Below are positions 24,844 through 33,232 of a stretch of DNA of 64,000 bases, piece by piece. A model generated the notes under the pieces. The model saw only the letters and a program-made list of their open reading frames with translations. It made no database searches and was not told where the DNA came from. Each line of letters opens with the position of its first letter. Position 1 is the stretch's first letter. This DNA is from Doris montereyensis (taxonomy: Eukaryota; Mollusca; Gastropoda; Nudibranchia; Dorididae), in assembly GCA_037039925.1 (NCBI GenBank), contig JAXRKP010001638.1, positions 1 through 64,000 of the forward strand, in the 5' to 3' direction. The translations under genes and the position numbers were made by a program.

Positions 24844-27054
24844 ATAGTAGAAGAAGTGGTAGTAGTAGTAGTAGTATTAGTGGTAGTGGTAGTAGTGGAA
24901 ACAGTAGTAGTAGTAGTAGTAGTAGTAGTAATAGTAGTTTTAAGAAGTGGTAGTAGTAGAAATACATTGTAGTAATAAACTTGAACTAATCCACCAATAC
25001 TGAAATGGGTTGAAATATTGTGAATATTGATGTAAATTTGTCCTTTATTTTTAAATGCTATATTTTCTTGTTTTTTTTGTTACACAGGCCATGACAAATA
25101 TTAAAAGGAGTCAGTTGCAGAGTAAGTCTGAATTTGTCATTGTTAACTTTTTCCATCGTATTATAAATATGAATTCAGATGTACATAAAAAATTGAAGAA
25201 AAGTATAAGACAAGGTATAAAATTTAGCATTATAAAAAGATGCACTGATTTTTATCCAGGGCCATCCATCCTTATTTCTGCAAGGAGTAAATGTGGAGGG
25301 AATTTGAAATTGTATGCGCAACTATTAGACTACTTTTTAAATCACTAAATGATATTTTAAGTAGGTGTAGAGTTCTGTAATTTTATCATGGACATGGGGC
25401 AAAAGGAGAGACAGTGCAAATTTAATTGACAGCATTTCATTCAATTTGTAAATGTTTGCCTGCTTAAGCTGTATCTAAAGCCTTTGTTTCTGTTTCTGTC
25501 AGTGCAAAATCTGAGCTTGCCTTGAGGGAGATAATTATTTCAAACAGAAATGAATTTAGTCATTATTTTGTAGAGATTTTTCTAACTTTTTTTTTAAATT
25601 TTCAAGGTATTTTTTAATCCTTGTTTTCAATTGTAGTGACTTTGATCAGCCTACTTATGATGCTGTTCCTGAAGATGGCGGAAGTTGTCATGTTGAAGAG
25701 AGGAATTGAATATGAAGGTAAGGAGGAAAATCGGTCCATCCTTCAAAAGGGTGCTTACGAAATGACAGTGTAACATGTTGCTTGAATTGAGTGTTGGATC
25801 ATCCAAACTCACTTTTATTATGTGATCTCCGGGTTTTATGGTAATTTTTTAATTTGACTCATAACTCACCAAACAAAGGACTTCCAGGCCTAAATCATCC
25901 TCATATATCACACACACACAAAACCACATACACACACACATTTATATTAATGTATGTGTGTGTGCTTGTGTGTGTTAAAAAAGAGAAAAGAAATTGAACT
26001 ATGAAAACTTTGTAAAATTCATAAAGCAAGAATAAAAAAACGAAAAAAAGGTCAATTGAGAACTTGTGCTGCAATAGTTCAATAGAATATATTCCTCTTT
26101 GAATAAATTTTGTCATCATCTGTATCCAGGCAACCAGTTATTTCAAGACGCAGTCATCAATTTTTGCACACTCATTTTTTAACTCTTTCTGCGCTTTTTT
26201 AAAGAAGAAAGCACAAAGGCAAAACACACAATCCTATGTGCTCTTTTCATTATAAATTGGGGGCCTGGTAGTCCAGAGGCAAGGTGTCAATCTCTCCACA
26301 ACCCAAAGGTATTGGGGTTCAAGCCCACCGATGGTTGAATAGTTTTCTTTAATTTTTTGAGTAAATTCCATCCCCTGGTCCTGGTAGGTGGATCAACACG
26401 TTAGCTCTTCAGAACGGATGATAAATAGGAAGTCCTGAGTACAGATCACAATGATCTGTGCACGTTAAAGATCCCTTGGCTGTTTACAAGTCCCGGCAAA
26501 ATTATGAAATTCTACCAAAAAACCCCAAGATCACCTTAGTTGTTGATGTGAGTAAATCAAACCAAAATCATTATAGATTAGAGCAAAACAGCCATAACAA
26601 ACTCAAAATGTGAAGAGTATGTTGAAGAAGAAAACCCCCATGCTCCAAATCACATATCTTAAAGGAGAGCCAAAAGAAATCCATAACAATTCAGAGGTTC
26701 AATTCTTCAAAAGTTATCAATCTTGCAGTTTTTATCTTTTCTTGTGTTATTGTTTGTAAAACATGGAATAATTAATTGCTTTATTTTCACATTCGGTACA
26801 TGTATCATATTAAGATTTTATGTGTTGAGCTGAACTTCTTTTCTTTAATTTATTCATTCCTTTTAAAGTTGTTTTTTTTTCAAATTTGGTACCGATACCA
26901 TATATGAAGATTTTTTTTATTCTTGTACTTTTTTAGTTCTCTTGTTAAGGACACGTAAAAATATCTGTTTCCTTTTTTCCATTTCCTTTCAACAGAAGTG
27001 TATGAAGAATGTCCTGAGATGATCATCCTGACACAGAGTACTTTAAGTGCATAA
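10774..27054 (+). CDS. FYB/PRAM1-like adaptor with hSH3 domain, 3' part (11 exons)
   Basis: Exons: 10774-10918, 12833-12885, 14127-14161, 14733-14752, 15404-15514, 17075-17104, 17741-17892, 20068-20120, 25088-25121, 25637-25717, 26996-27054 (TAA at 27052). All introns have GT-AG ends, and the phases of the first five exons agree. The product has acidic tyrosine motifs (GDIYDDGES, AAYDETPA, DEIYTCAES), a Lys/Glu helix, an hSH3 core (KKKFKLTD...TIVRIDDTPPNKWLVK...MGYVDSSNISVD) and a tail with PTYDAVPED and YEECPE. This order is that of the C-terminal half of FYN-binding protein (FYB/ADAP) and PRAM1, cytoplasmic scaffolds that dock SH2/SH3 partners and lipids. The 5' exons must lie outside the window or are unrecognised. 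Frame changes are needed between exons 5 and 6, twice within exon 7, and in exon 10. The last three could be assembly indels or decay; part of the first hSH3 strand seems deleted. Family call is fairly firm; function in this organism is inferred. Confidence 0.7.
11085..11200 (-). mobile_element. SINE family A, 3' tail fragment
   Basis: TTTACCCACATCCACAACTA, then AAGGT, a TTTGATAGGAT segment and CTGTAAACAGCCAAGGG. These match the minus-strand tail of the full copy at 32918-33232. The tRNA-like head is absent. It lies in the first visible intron of the hSH3 gene. Confidence 0.75.
12020..12137 (+). repeat. Interspersed repeat E, copy 1
   Basis: Contains GCTGGTAGGTCCAACTTCCT, then TTATCTTTCATCTTGCTGTT, TTAATTTACCATGAGATC and GGTGGATGGGATAAATTTC. 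Diverged copies are at 27270 and 59125, same strand. No promoter boxes or protein; class unknown. Confidence 0.65.
12833..12885 (+). CDS. hSH3 gene exon 2
   Basis: Acceptor TTTCCCCAG, donor GTAACA. Reads PDISAEEEGAAYDETPA; the phase (2 in, 1 out) joins exon 1 and exon 3 without a break. Confidence 0.7.
13298..13600 (+). mobile_element. SINE family B, near full length
   Basis: A tRNA-like head (ACGGTTAGGCTACCGGACTG, hairpin GGGGATCATGAGATCCTGGG, box B GTATGAATCC) is followed by GAGAAAGACACTTAAGACTC, TTTCCCCACTCTACCCCGG, TGCAAATGGGTACAAGCAC and a GCTTCACGCTATTAAAACTG tail. The AAGnCAnTTAA...TTCCnCACTC...TGnAAATGGG series resembles the CORE domain of CORE-SINEs such as MIR. The other copies are at 38192 and 32796. 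It lies in an intron of the hSH3 gene. Confidence 0.75.
13608..13864 (-). mobile_element. Repeat D, copy 2 (inverted, two internal units)
   Basis: Reverse complement of the element at 10113-10435, ending at TACAGTGGGCTAAT, with two rather than three internal units (GGTTAACTGCCTTAGCC and GGTTAACTCCCTTAGCC). It begins directly after SINE B. Confidence 0.7.
14127..14161 (+). CDS. hSH3 gene exon 3
   Basis: Acceptor TTTCAACCAG, donor GTACGT. Reads DEIYTCAESEIP, a third acidic tyrosine motif, ending in phase 0. Confidence 0.7.
14733..14752 (+). CDS. hSH3 gene exon 4 (20-nt microexon)
   Basis: Acceptor CTGTTTACAG, donor GTGAGA. Reads VQNGEA plus two bases that complete a Ser codon in exon 5. The fit of both splice sites and phase supports it despite its size. 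Confidence 0.6.
15404..15514 (+). CDS. hSH3 gene exon 5 (Lys/Glu helix)
   Basis: Acceptor ATCTTATAG, donor GTGAGA. Reads KLDGESEQEKKKRLKEEADA followed by KKREEKERKEKEKQRK, the charged N-terminal helix that packs on the hSH3 core in this family. Its end phase does not fit exon 6, so a one- or two-base indel in this purine-rich exon is likely. Confidence 0.7.
15640..16640. other. Intron block of unusual composition, unexplained
   Basis: Within the intron between exons 5 and 6. It starts near GTCCTTGGGTGCCATAGAAA and CGGCCGTCATCTTGGATTTT and ends near AAACTCGCCAGTCCAGGTAC. It is richer in CG-containing words than its flanks and has no long open frame. It could be an inserted non-autonomous transposon, but I found no terminal repeats or target duplication. 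Confidence 0.3.
16871..16892. repeat. (CA)n microsatellite
   Basis: About ten CA units followed by an A run, in an intron. Confidence 0.9.
17075..17104 (+). CDS. hSH3 gene exon 6 (30 nt)
   Basis: Acceptor TTTTTTCAG, donor GTAAGT. In the frame that continues into exon 7 it reads EEAKWKKKFK, then LTD. K-K-F-K-L-T is the family's entry into the first hSH3 strand. Confidence 0.65.
17741..17892 (+). CDS. hSH3 gene exon 7 (SH3 core, two frame changes)
   Basis: Acceptor TGTTATTTCAG, donor GTGAGT. It reads LTDNEHVGEGEIKM, then in a second frame DAKGGGNNIKVHQGQG, then in a third VTIVRIDDTPPNKWLVKTDT. All three pieces fit the hSH3 fold in order, but about seven to nine residues of the loop after EIK are missing. 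The breaks lie near 17780 and 17828. Confidence 0.7.
18090..18168 (-). mobile_element. tRNA-like SINE head, family C
   Basis: On the minus strand: ACGTCGGTAGAGCTTCGAAC (box A region), CTACCATCGTCG, and box B CCCGAGTTCAATTC. It lacks a clean acceptor stem and anticodon arm, so it is a SINE head or tRNA pseudogene rather than a working tRNA. It is in an intron of the hSH3 gene. Confidence 0.5.
18425..18605 (+). repeat. Interspersed repeat F, copy 1
   Basis: Includes CACACAAAGATAGGAGGAAT, CCCACTTTGCTGAAG, GGAAGCTCCTATGTGTTTTT, TAAGAAATATATTGATTGGG and AACTATCACTTTCACCCTTT. A diverged inverted copy lies at 55530-55705. Non-coding, class unknown. Confidence 0.65.
19148..19521. repeat. Minisatellite, about 42-bp unit, about 9 copies
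   Basis: Unit: TAATGTTATGTAGCATTGCC, then TTCATCCCCTAGCTGTAAGATG. Units differ by one or two bases (CATCGCC versus CATCCCC; one lacks a base). Intronic, with no reading frame of interest. Confidence 0.95.
20068..20120 (+). CDS. hSH3 gene exon 8 (last SH3 strands)
   Basis: Acceptor TTTTCTTATAG, donor GTAAGT. Reads GYVDSSNISVDPNIIKQ; G-Y-V closes the SH3 barrel. Phase 1 in, joining exon 7's last frame. Confidence 0.75.
20121..24740. other. Intron DNA, nothing recognised
   Basis: AT-rich intron 8 of the hSH3 gene. It contains a T16 run at about 23625-23645 but no repeat family, RNA gene or protein match that I can support. Confidence 0.4.
24741..24960. repeat. (AGT)n trinucleotide microsatellite
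   Basis: About 70 AGT/TAG units with interruptions (AAT, AGAAG, GGT), inside the long intron. It reads as poly-Ser, poly-Val or poly-Leu, an artefact. Confidence 0.97.
25088..25121 (+). CDS. hSH3 gene exon 9
   Basis: Acceptor TTGTTACACAG, donor GTAAGT. Reads AMTNIKRSQLQ, in phase with exon 8 after a 5-kb intron. Confidence 0.55.
25637..25717 (+). CDS. hSH3 gene exon 10 (Tyr motif, frame change)
   Basis: Acceptor TTCAATTGTAG, donor GTAAGG. Reads DFDQPTYDAVPEDGGS in one frame and IEYE at its 3' end in another; the latter joins exon 11. The entry phase also disagrees with exon 9 by one base. Confidence 0.55.
25909..25977. repeat. (CA)n / (TG)n inverted microsatellite
   Basis: CA units on the left and TG units on the right of a TTTATATTAATGTATG centre, so the strand can fold on itself. 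In the intron between exons 10 and 11. Confidence 0.85.
26257..26580 (+). mobile_element. SINE family A, full length
   Basis: Head GCCTGGTAGTCCAGAGGCAA with box B GGGGTTCAAGCCCACC, a middle with AGGTGGATCAACACG, the conserved TGCACGTTAAAGATCCCTTG block and GGCTGTTTACAAGTCCC, then ATCACCTTAGTTGTTGATGT and a TAAATCAAACCAAA tail. It is in the last intron of the hSH3 gene, same strand. Confidence 0.8.
26996..27054 (+). CDS. hSH3 gene last coding exon
   Basis: Acceptor CTTTCAACAG. Reads EVYEECPEMIILTQSTLSA and stops at TAA 27052-27054. Y-E-E-C-P-E is a further acidic tyrosine motif. No convincing polyadenylation signal was picked; AATAAA at about 27390 lies within a repeat. Confidence 0.6.
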
Positions 27055-27269
27055 TGAGGAAGCCACTATGAATTTTGTTTTCTGAAGTAATTTTTTTAGG
27101 TAGTTTTTTCTTGTTGCTGAATTATTCTTTACTGCACATTTAATTATTGTTTCCATTTCTGTTTTTTTTGTTCATTTGTGATACAGTAGATAAGATTGTC
27201 TGATAAAGAAAATCTATTTCTTAAAGGTTCTGTTATGATGTTTTTAAACAATTTTGCTTTTAAATGGTG

Positions 27270-27395
27270 GGTATGCTTGGGGTCCTGTTGGTAGGATCTA
27301 CTTCTTTCCTTACATTTTTTGTCTTATCTTTCATCTTGCTGTTTTTCTATCTGAGATTATCGCTATGGTTGAATGGGTAAATTTCTAATGAATAA
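27270..27395 (+). repeat. Interspersed repeat E, copy 2
   Basis: CCTGTTGGTAGGATCTACTT, then TTATCTTTCATCTTGCTGTT, GAGATTATCGCTATGGTTGA and ATGGGTAAATTTC. It lies just past the hSH3 gene stop and may be part of its 3' UTR. Confidence 0.6.
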
Positions 27396-28054
27396 ATCGA
27401 TCAAGCTTTAAATTTTGTTTTAAAGCATTAAATGGTGACAAACTGACTGTTGTTAGGCCAAAACATTGCATAATTATCTTCATGTTGAACATACCATGTT
27501 TTTTCATTGAATCTGTTTTATTCACCTAAGAATTTTGTACTAAAAATTGCAATCATCTTTTCGTGATGATTATATACGTATCAAATCAATGCGAAAATCA
27601 AAAAGGAGGAAAGGCCTCTAATTGTTGATTCCTTTTCTTCAGTTGCTCCTCTTACAAGCAACATGAGGCAACAACAAAAAAGTAAAATGATGAAGAGAAA
27701 TCATGATATCTGTGTGTGATATTATTCTATTCGTTTAGTAAATTAACTTATTTTCTTCCCCGTCAATGTAAGTATGACTGCAACTTTCAACTTTCAGTGT
27801 TTTTATATGGCCTGAAAGGTGCTCAAAAATGTCTTTGATATCAGGGAAAACTTCTAAATTCTCGAGATAAGCATTTGGTTTGCATAGTAGTAACTTAATG
27901 ATGAAAACTAGTGATAGAACATGTGAAAACATTTAGATGGCTGTACCCATAAGCCCTAAATTTGAAAACTAAATTGTACTTATTTACTGTTGACATGTGA
28001 AAAATATGTAGATTTACAGATCAGAGGACTTGAGGTGTTATAAATACTTGAGTC

Positions 28055-28931
28055 CACTCAAGCCTTGTTATACTGTCCCCCATTATACAACCATTCTCGC
28101 CTACCGCCAGCTTTTCATCTTGGCACAAATCTGACATTATAATTATACAAAAATAATGAAATAACTCATTATACCATATTTCGCCAATGATTTGGTATTA
28201 ACAATCCTTAATAACTATTGTAGAAGTAAAATACTTGTTATACCACCACCTTGTGTCACAACCTCCTTTCCCAAAGAGATGCAAGCGGGTAGAAGTAAAA
28301 TCTAGTTTGGCTTGATTACAGAGTGCAACACACACTACATACACACACAAGCATCACTGTTATGTGTGTCTTAGTACTCTTACACTTACAGAAAGGACAC
28401 TGACACTAACTGACACAGGGCTTCTTCTTTATGAGAGTGAGTGTATTGAAGGTTTGGAGGCAACCTTTATCGTCCACTGCTTAGGCATAGGTCAACCAAA
28501 TGAAGAGTGGCATCGGCATAGACCTAGATTGTGTCGTCCTGACAATAGGTTGGCAGGGTAGGCATGGCTATGATTGGGCCCAATTAAGTGGCGAGAATTA
28601 TGCTTCACAACAATGTCATAACCTAGAGTAATCCATTTTGAGCTAGGGGTGTGTCTGTTGGTTTTTTTTCTTAGACTGCATAAGAGACCAGGAGATCCTA
28701 CTACATGTATTATATATAAAAGTACAATAGCCTTTTCAAATGCAGTAGGCCTACATTGTCTTGTCAGTTATCAGTTCTTTTTCTACTTGCTTAGTCAAAT
28801 ATTGATTATCTCCTCATTGTAATACTAATACATGTACTGACAAAGGTTGTTTTCTTTATAAAACCATTCCCCTTATAACACCAAGTTGCCGCCGCTGACA
28901 CAAGAGTGGCCGATATAACGAGGTTTGAGTG
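28055..28931. mobile_element. Candidate non-autonomous DNA transposon with 18-bp TIRs
   Basis: The left end reads CACTCAAGCCTTGTTATA. The right end, reverse-complemented, reads CACTCAAACCTCGTTATA (16 of 18 identical). Inner ends keep further similarity (CCCCCATTATACAACCATT against CCCCTTATAACACC on the other strand). The inside is non-coding, with other 'TTATACCACC' words suggesting nested ends. The target duplication is unclear. The TIR style recalls pogo/Tigger-like elements, but that is a weak guess. Confidence 0.45.
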
Positions 28932-31900
28932 TATATCACTTCTTACATTACTATAAATCTATGTTACATCACTTGATGTAGGCAAAACAGCGTAATCATC
29001 ATATGACACCTCTTTCTCATCTTTATGTCCGAATCCATACTGATTTTGTTGAAAACCTCATTGGCTATTGAAAAGCATTTGGGTTTTTTTCTTTTTGGTT
29101 TTGAAGCATGAATAATAAAAAAATTGTAGTGGTAGATCAATTTTACAGCCAGCATGCCGCTGTAGAAATCTGTTGACAAACCTAAATTAGTTTTATGAAC
29201 TGGTCATGTCTGAGACATTGAACAGTGAAATATTTTTTTTCTTATTAATTGATCATAACTGAAAGTTAAAAGCTGAGAGAACTGGGTATAATTTTGTTGC
29301 GGATTCCATGACACATATTCAAGCTTAACATAGCACAGGCTAAAGAGACGTATCTCAATGAAAGCTTCACTAGTTAACACTGCTGTAACTTATACAATAC
29401 ATATGATATCATTCCATCAGTCTACTTCATCGTCCTCCGACCCTTCACCACCAGTTTCATTTGCTTTACTGCCATGACAGTGACAGGCAGCACTTCCAAT
29501 CACCATGCTTGAACCTCCTCTCCTCTTTTACTTTTTTCAAGCCTTGCCTTCATCAAGGCCACAGCCAATAGATACCTTGGTCTGGTCTTTTCAAATTGCT
29601 ATGAAAGAATGTTTTGAAGAGAGGTGTTATTTTTCAAGAGTAAGGGAAAAGGAAGTAGTTCCCAAACCTTAATAGTTCAAATATACACACATATTTATGC
29701 AAACATACACACACAAATATGATATGAGTTGCTGTCTATGTGATGAGATGTCTGTGATTCTACGTGTTTTATTATATACATGTATCATTTTAAGTTGGGG
29801 ATTGTACAATAAGAAAAGCATTAGTGGAAGAACTATAACTGTGTTTTTTCATGGAATGCTTTGTCCCAATATTGTTGCGTTGTTAATAGGAAAGAGAAGA
29901 AAATTGAAGCACTGGATGTAATTGAGCTAATAAAGATTTTCAAAACAACGCATGATGTATACACCTTTTAGAATGAAAGTAAAATCAATAGTTTAACAAG
30001 CTCTTGAAAGTATAAATGTATTTTTTTTAAGTACCATAACATTGACAATGTAAAGAAATAAATTTTGGTTGAATTCTTTATTACTTATTAGCATCATAAT
30101 TTACATTAATATGAGAAACAAATAATGTTTGAAAGAAAAAAATCATTTGATACTGCACATTTTACGTAAATCAAATAATATGAAGGAAAATATGAGAATA
30201 CTGCGTGTAAATTGCCTTTTTCCACTTTAGCAAATTTTGCTTATCAATGTTTATCATTCCCTGAAGAATTCAGTCAAAGATATAATGCTCAAACTGAGTT
30301 CACGTTTTATGTAATTTATGCCATTTCTCATTGCATCGTTGATTTTATTGTTTTAAATATTCATGTGAGCTACCAGTAGCTAACGTCTTTCTATGATGCT
30401 TAATAACAATATACATGTATTGTCTTGGCTGTAACATTGAAATAGAAAATATACAGGCTAAGAAATTTTTTATATAAATATCTTAATATTTTTATAGACC
30501 TGAAGATGCGAAGATATTTAAAGAAATAATGTGGAGACAGTTCCTTTTGACTTGTATTGAAAATACAAATGAGATAAAAAATGTGATTTATGGGAGGAAA
30601 TGCCCTGCAGTCTAATAATGTATAAATTTGTGTCTCTCAGTTTGACATACATACATTAGTGATGAAGTGCTCAAGTATTTCAACTTTTTTTAGTAATTTT
30701 GTAACAGGTTTTTATTTTCAATTTTGTTTTTAGGGTCTCTCCCTGTCTATATTCAAGAAAGGTTCTTCATTTGAATCAGCCTGCCTTAGAGTTAGAGCAA
30801 CTTAGACCTTTCACAATAAGATTTTACCTCATGGTTCTCTTTTAGATACGGTGCTTGACATGCCAAACCTGCTTGCTTATCTCAACCTTTGTCAATTTAG
30901 TGTTAATCTTTCCTGTCAGTTTCATTAAAATCATTTTCATTGCATTCTTTGGAAACATACTGTGGCATATCAAACATGAAGGAAAATTTCAAAGGATGAT
31001 ACATGTCGTCATGTTCATACCATGGTATTTCAAAAGATATGCAAGAAGAATTTTGTGAGAAAACTTGCATGTTATAGTTATATCACGAGTGATATCAAGT
31101 GTGATTATTAGATCAAGTCAGTGCTCGATACTGAGGTTATGGCGTAGGCATGAACGATTCTATTCCAGCTTTTTTAAATTATTATAAATCTATTAAAAAC
31201 GGCACTGGCAGTTTAAGTGAATGAAAATTCTTCTCAAAGATAGGAAACAATGAAAATTCTTTAATTAAACGTCATTTTTGATAGAAAAGTCCTGAAATGA
31301 AAACAACCATGAGATCATTTAGAAGTTACATGCAAAATATTAAATAAGATTACTGTTACTAGCCTGGCAACAGAGCCTTTGACGCACAAAGAACGACCAG
31401 CTCAGAATTACATGATGTAAATCATCATGACGATGACAAAGGTCTTTAGATTCATAATGAGTACCATTCACCATGCTGACATTATGCTTTCTGTTCCCAT
31501 TGCATGTGAATCAAACCTTGCAAGCAATGTTAAACCAAAAGCAATATTTTGTTTTGTTTGAGTTTAGACATGAAATCGTTTCTTGGATTTCCTAAAATAA
31601 TTGATGAAAACATAGTGGGTCATTTTGTCACAAAATATGTGATACTGATACTATATGTTTCTTTAATTTTAAATTCACCATTTAACAGCATTACTGTCTC
31701 ATGGTCACGGTCTGTCAATAAGTCCTTAAAATATTAGCTCTGTTGACTTTCATATTTCTATACTACAAATACTCATGTATGAATTTGTTTTGCATGTTTC
31801 AACCTACTGAAAAAGGAAGTTAAAAGTAACAATATCTGCATTCATTTCCTTTGTGCTATATCTTGGCAGTGAACACATTAGGTTTTGAAGACTAGCATTT

Positions 31901-32095
31901 AATTGTTGAACTTTGTCTTAATCATATATGATGGAATATTTTGTTAACATGGAAGTAATCAAATTTATAATTTGAAGTGTTCACAGTGTTGATATGATTC
32001 TTTTTAGCACCATTAAAAGATTGTATACAAATAAAGCAAAATTGTTTTTCTTGTTAAAGCATATGTGTACAGAGAGAAAAAGCGAATGTGTGTAT
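28932..32095. other. AT-rich intergenic DNA; one possible coding scrap
   Basis: Mostly featureless. On the minus strand at about 29420-29590 a codon-like stretch reads KRPRYLLAVALMKARLEK and, in another frame, SAACHCHGSKANETGGEGS then EDDEVD and a stop. It looks like the end of a protein, but I do not recognise it. Confidence 0.3.
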
Positions 32096-32098
32096 AGA

Positions 32099-32173
<75 letters not shown>

Positions 32174-32262
32174 CAGAGACACAGAGACACAGAGACAGAC
32201 AGAGACAGAGAGACAGAGAGAGAGACAGAGACAGAGACAGACAGACAGACAGACAGACAGCA
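32096..32262. repeat. Compound microsatellite (GA)n-(CAGA)n
   Basis: GA units to about 32165, mixed ACAGAGAC units, then CAGA tetranucleotides to 32260. Confidence 0.97.
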
Positions 32263-32795
32263 GGTTATGAATGGTTACCCAACTGTCAGTTGTCATCACT
32301 GTTTTGGTGATACATATATAGAATATATTTTCCATTTTCACTGTCAAACTGTCAACCAAATAGACCTTGTTTTTCATTTTTTATTAATTTAGAAAATTGA
32401 TTTGCTTAACATTAACTTCTTTCTTTTCCTGTTACTTACAGTGGTCTGAAGATGATTGATGGACACACAACTGATGTTATATTTGTTGTCTTTTCTTTCA
32501 CACAAATTACTTCAACTTCAACACTGCTTTCTTTCTCGCTTGATCATTCTCACTTAAAAACTTTTCAGTGTCTTGGTTTTCAATAGTAATGAATCTTCTT
32601 TATCCACCCTTTCATATTCTGACTTTTTTCTCTTATTATTTTACATTAAGGCGCTTTAGGTTCTTTACACTCAAAGCTTCTTTTGTACCTTTCAACTCTT
32701 TTCTAATTCCACCTGCTTATCTTATTCCATGTGTGTAATAGTAATACTATATATTGATATATGTATAAATATTATATTCTATAGTAATGATTTGT

Positions 32796-32850
32796 GGGGT
32801 TTCGTCTAATGGTTAGGCTACTGGTCTTGGAATTGTTAGGTCTCTTAAGT
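32796..32850 (+). mobile_element. SINE family B, head fragment
   Basis: GTTTCGTCTAATGGTTAGGC, then TACTGGTCTTGGAATTGTTAG: the tRNA-like head of family B, truncated before box B. It stands 70 bp from a family A copy in the opposite orientation. Confidence 0.6.
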
Positions 32851-32917
32851 ATAGAGAGAATTTTACTTTATATTTCCAGATCATGAATAACCATTCGATA
32901 ATGACTCTGTGACTTTT

Positions 32918-33232
32918 CGTTTGATTTAATTTACCCACATCCACAACTAAGGTAATCTCTGGGTTTTTGATAGGATTTTTAATTTTACCCGGACTGCCCT
33001 GTAAACAGCAAAGGGATCTTTACTTTAATGTGCCCAAAATGTTGTGATCTGCGCACCGGACCTCCTTTGTATTGTCTGTCTGTGATGGGACTAGGCCTCG
33101 ATCCACCTACCTGGACCAGGGGGTATATTTTGCTCGAAAACACTGAAGAAACTTTTTCATCCATTGGCAGGGCTCCAACCCACTAATTTTGGGTTGAGAG
33201 GCCGACACCTTGCCTCTGAACTACCCCGATTC
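32918..33232 (-). mobile_element. SINE family A, full length
   Basis: On the minus strand it runs from GGTAGTTCAGAGGCAAGGTG through a box B region, AGGTAGGTGGATCGAGGCC and an AGTAAAGATCCCTTTGCTG block to the TTAGTTGTGGATGTGGGTAA tail. Same family and length as the 26257 and 45264 copies. Confidence 0.8.

Noticed and set aside
28364..28561. A 65-codon frame inside the TIR element
   Set aside because: It starts in a CA-rich region and matches no transposase; treated as non-coding interior.
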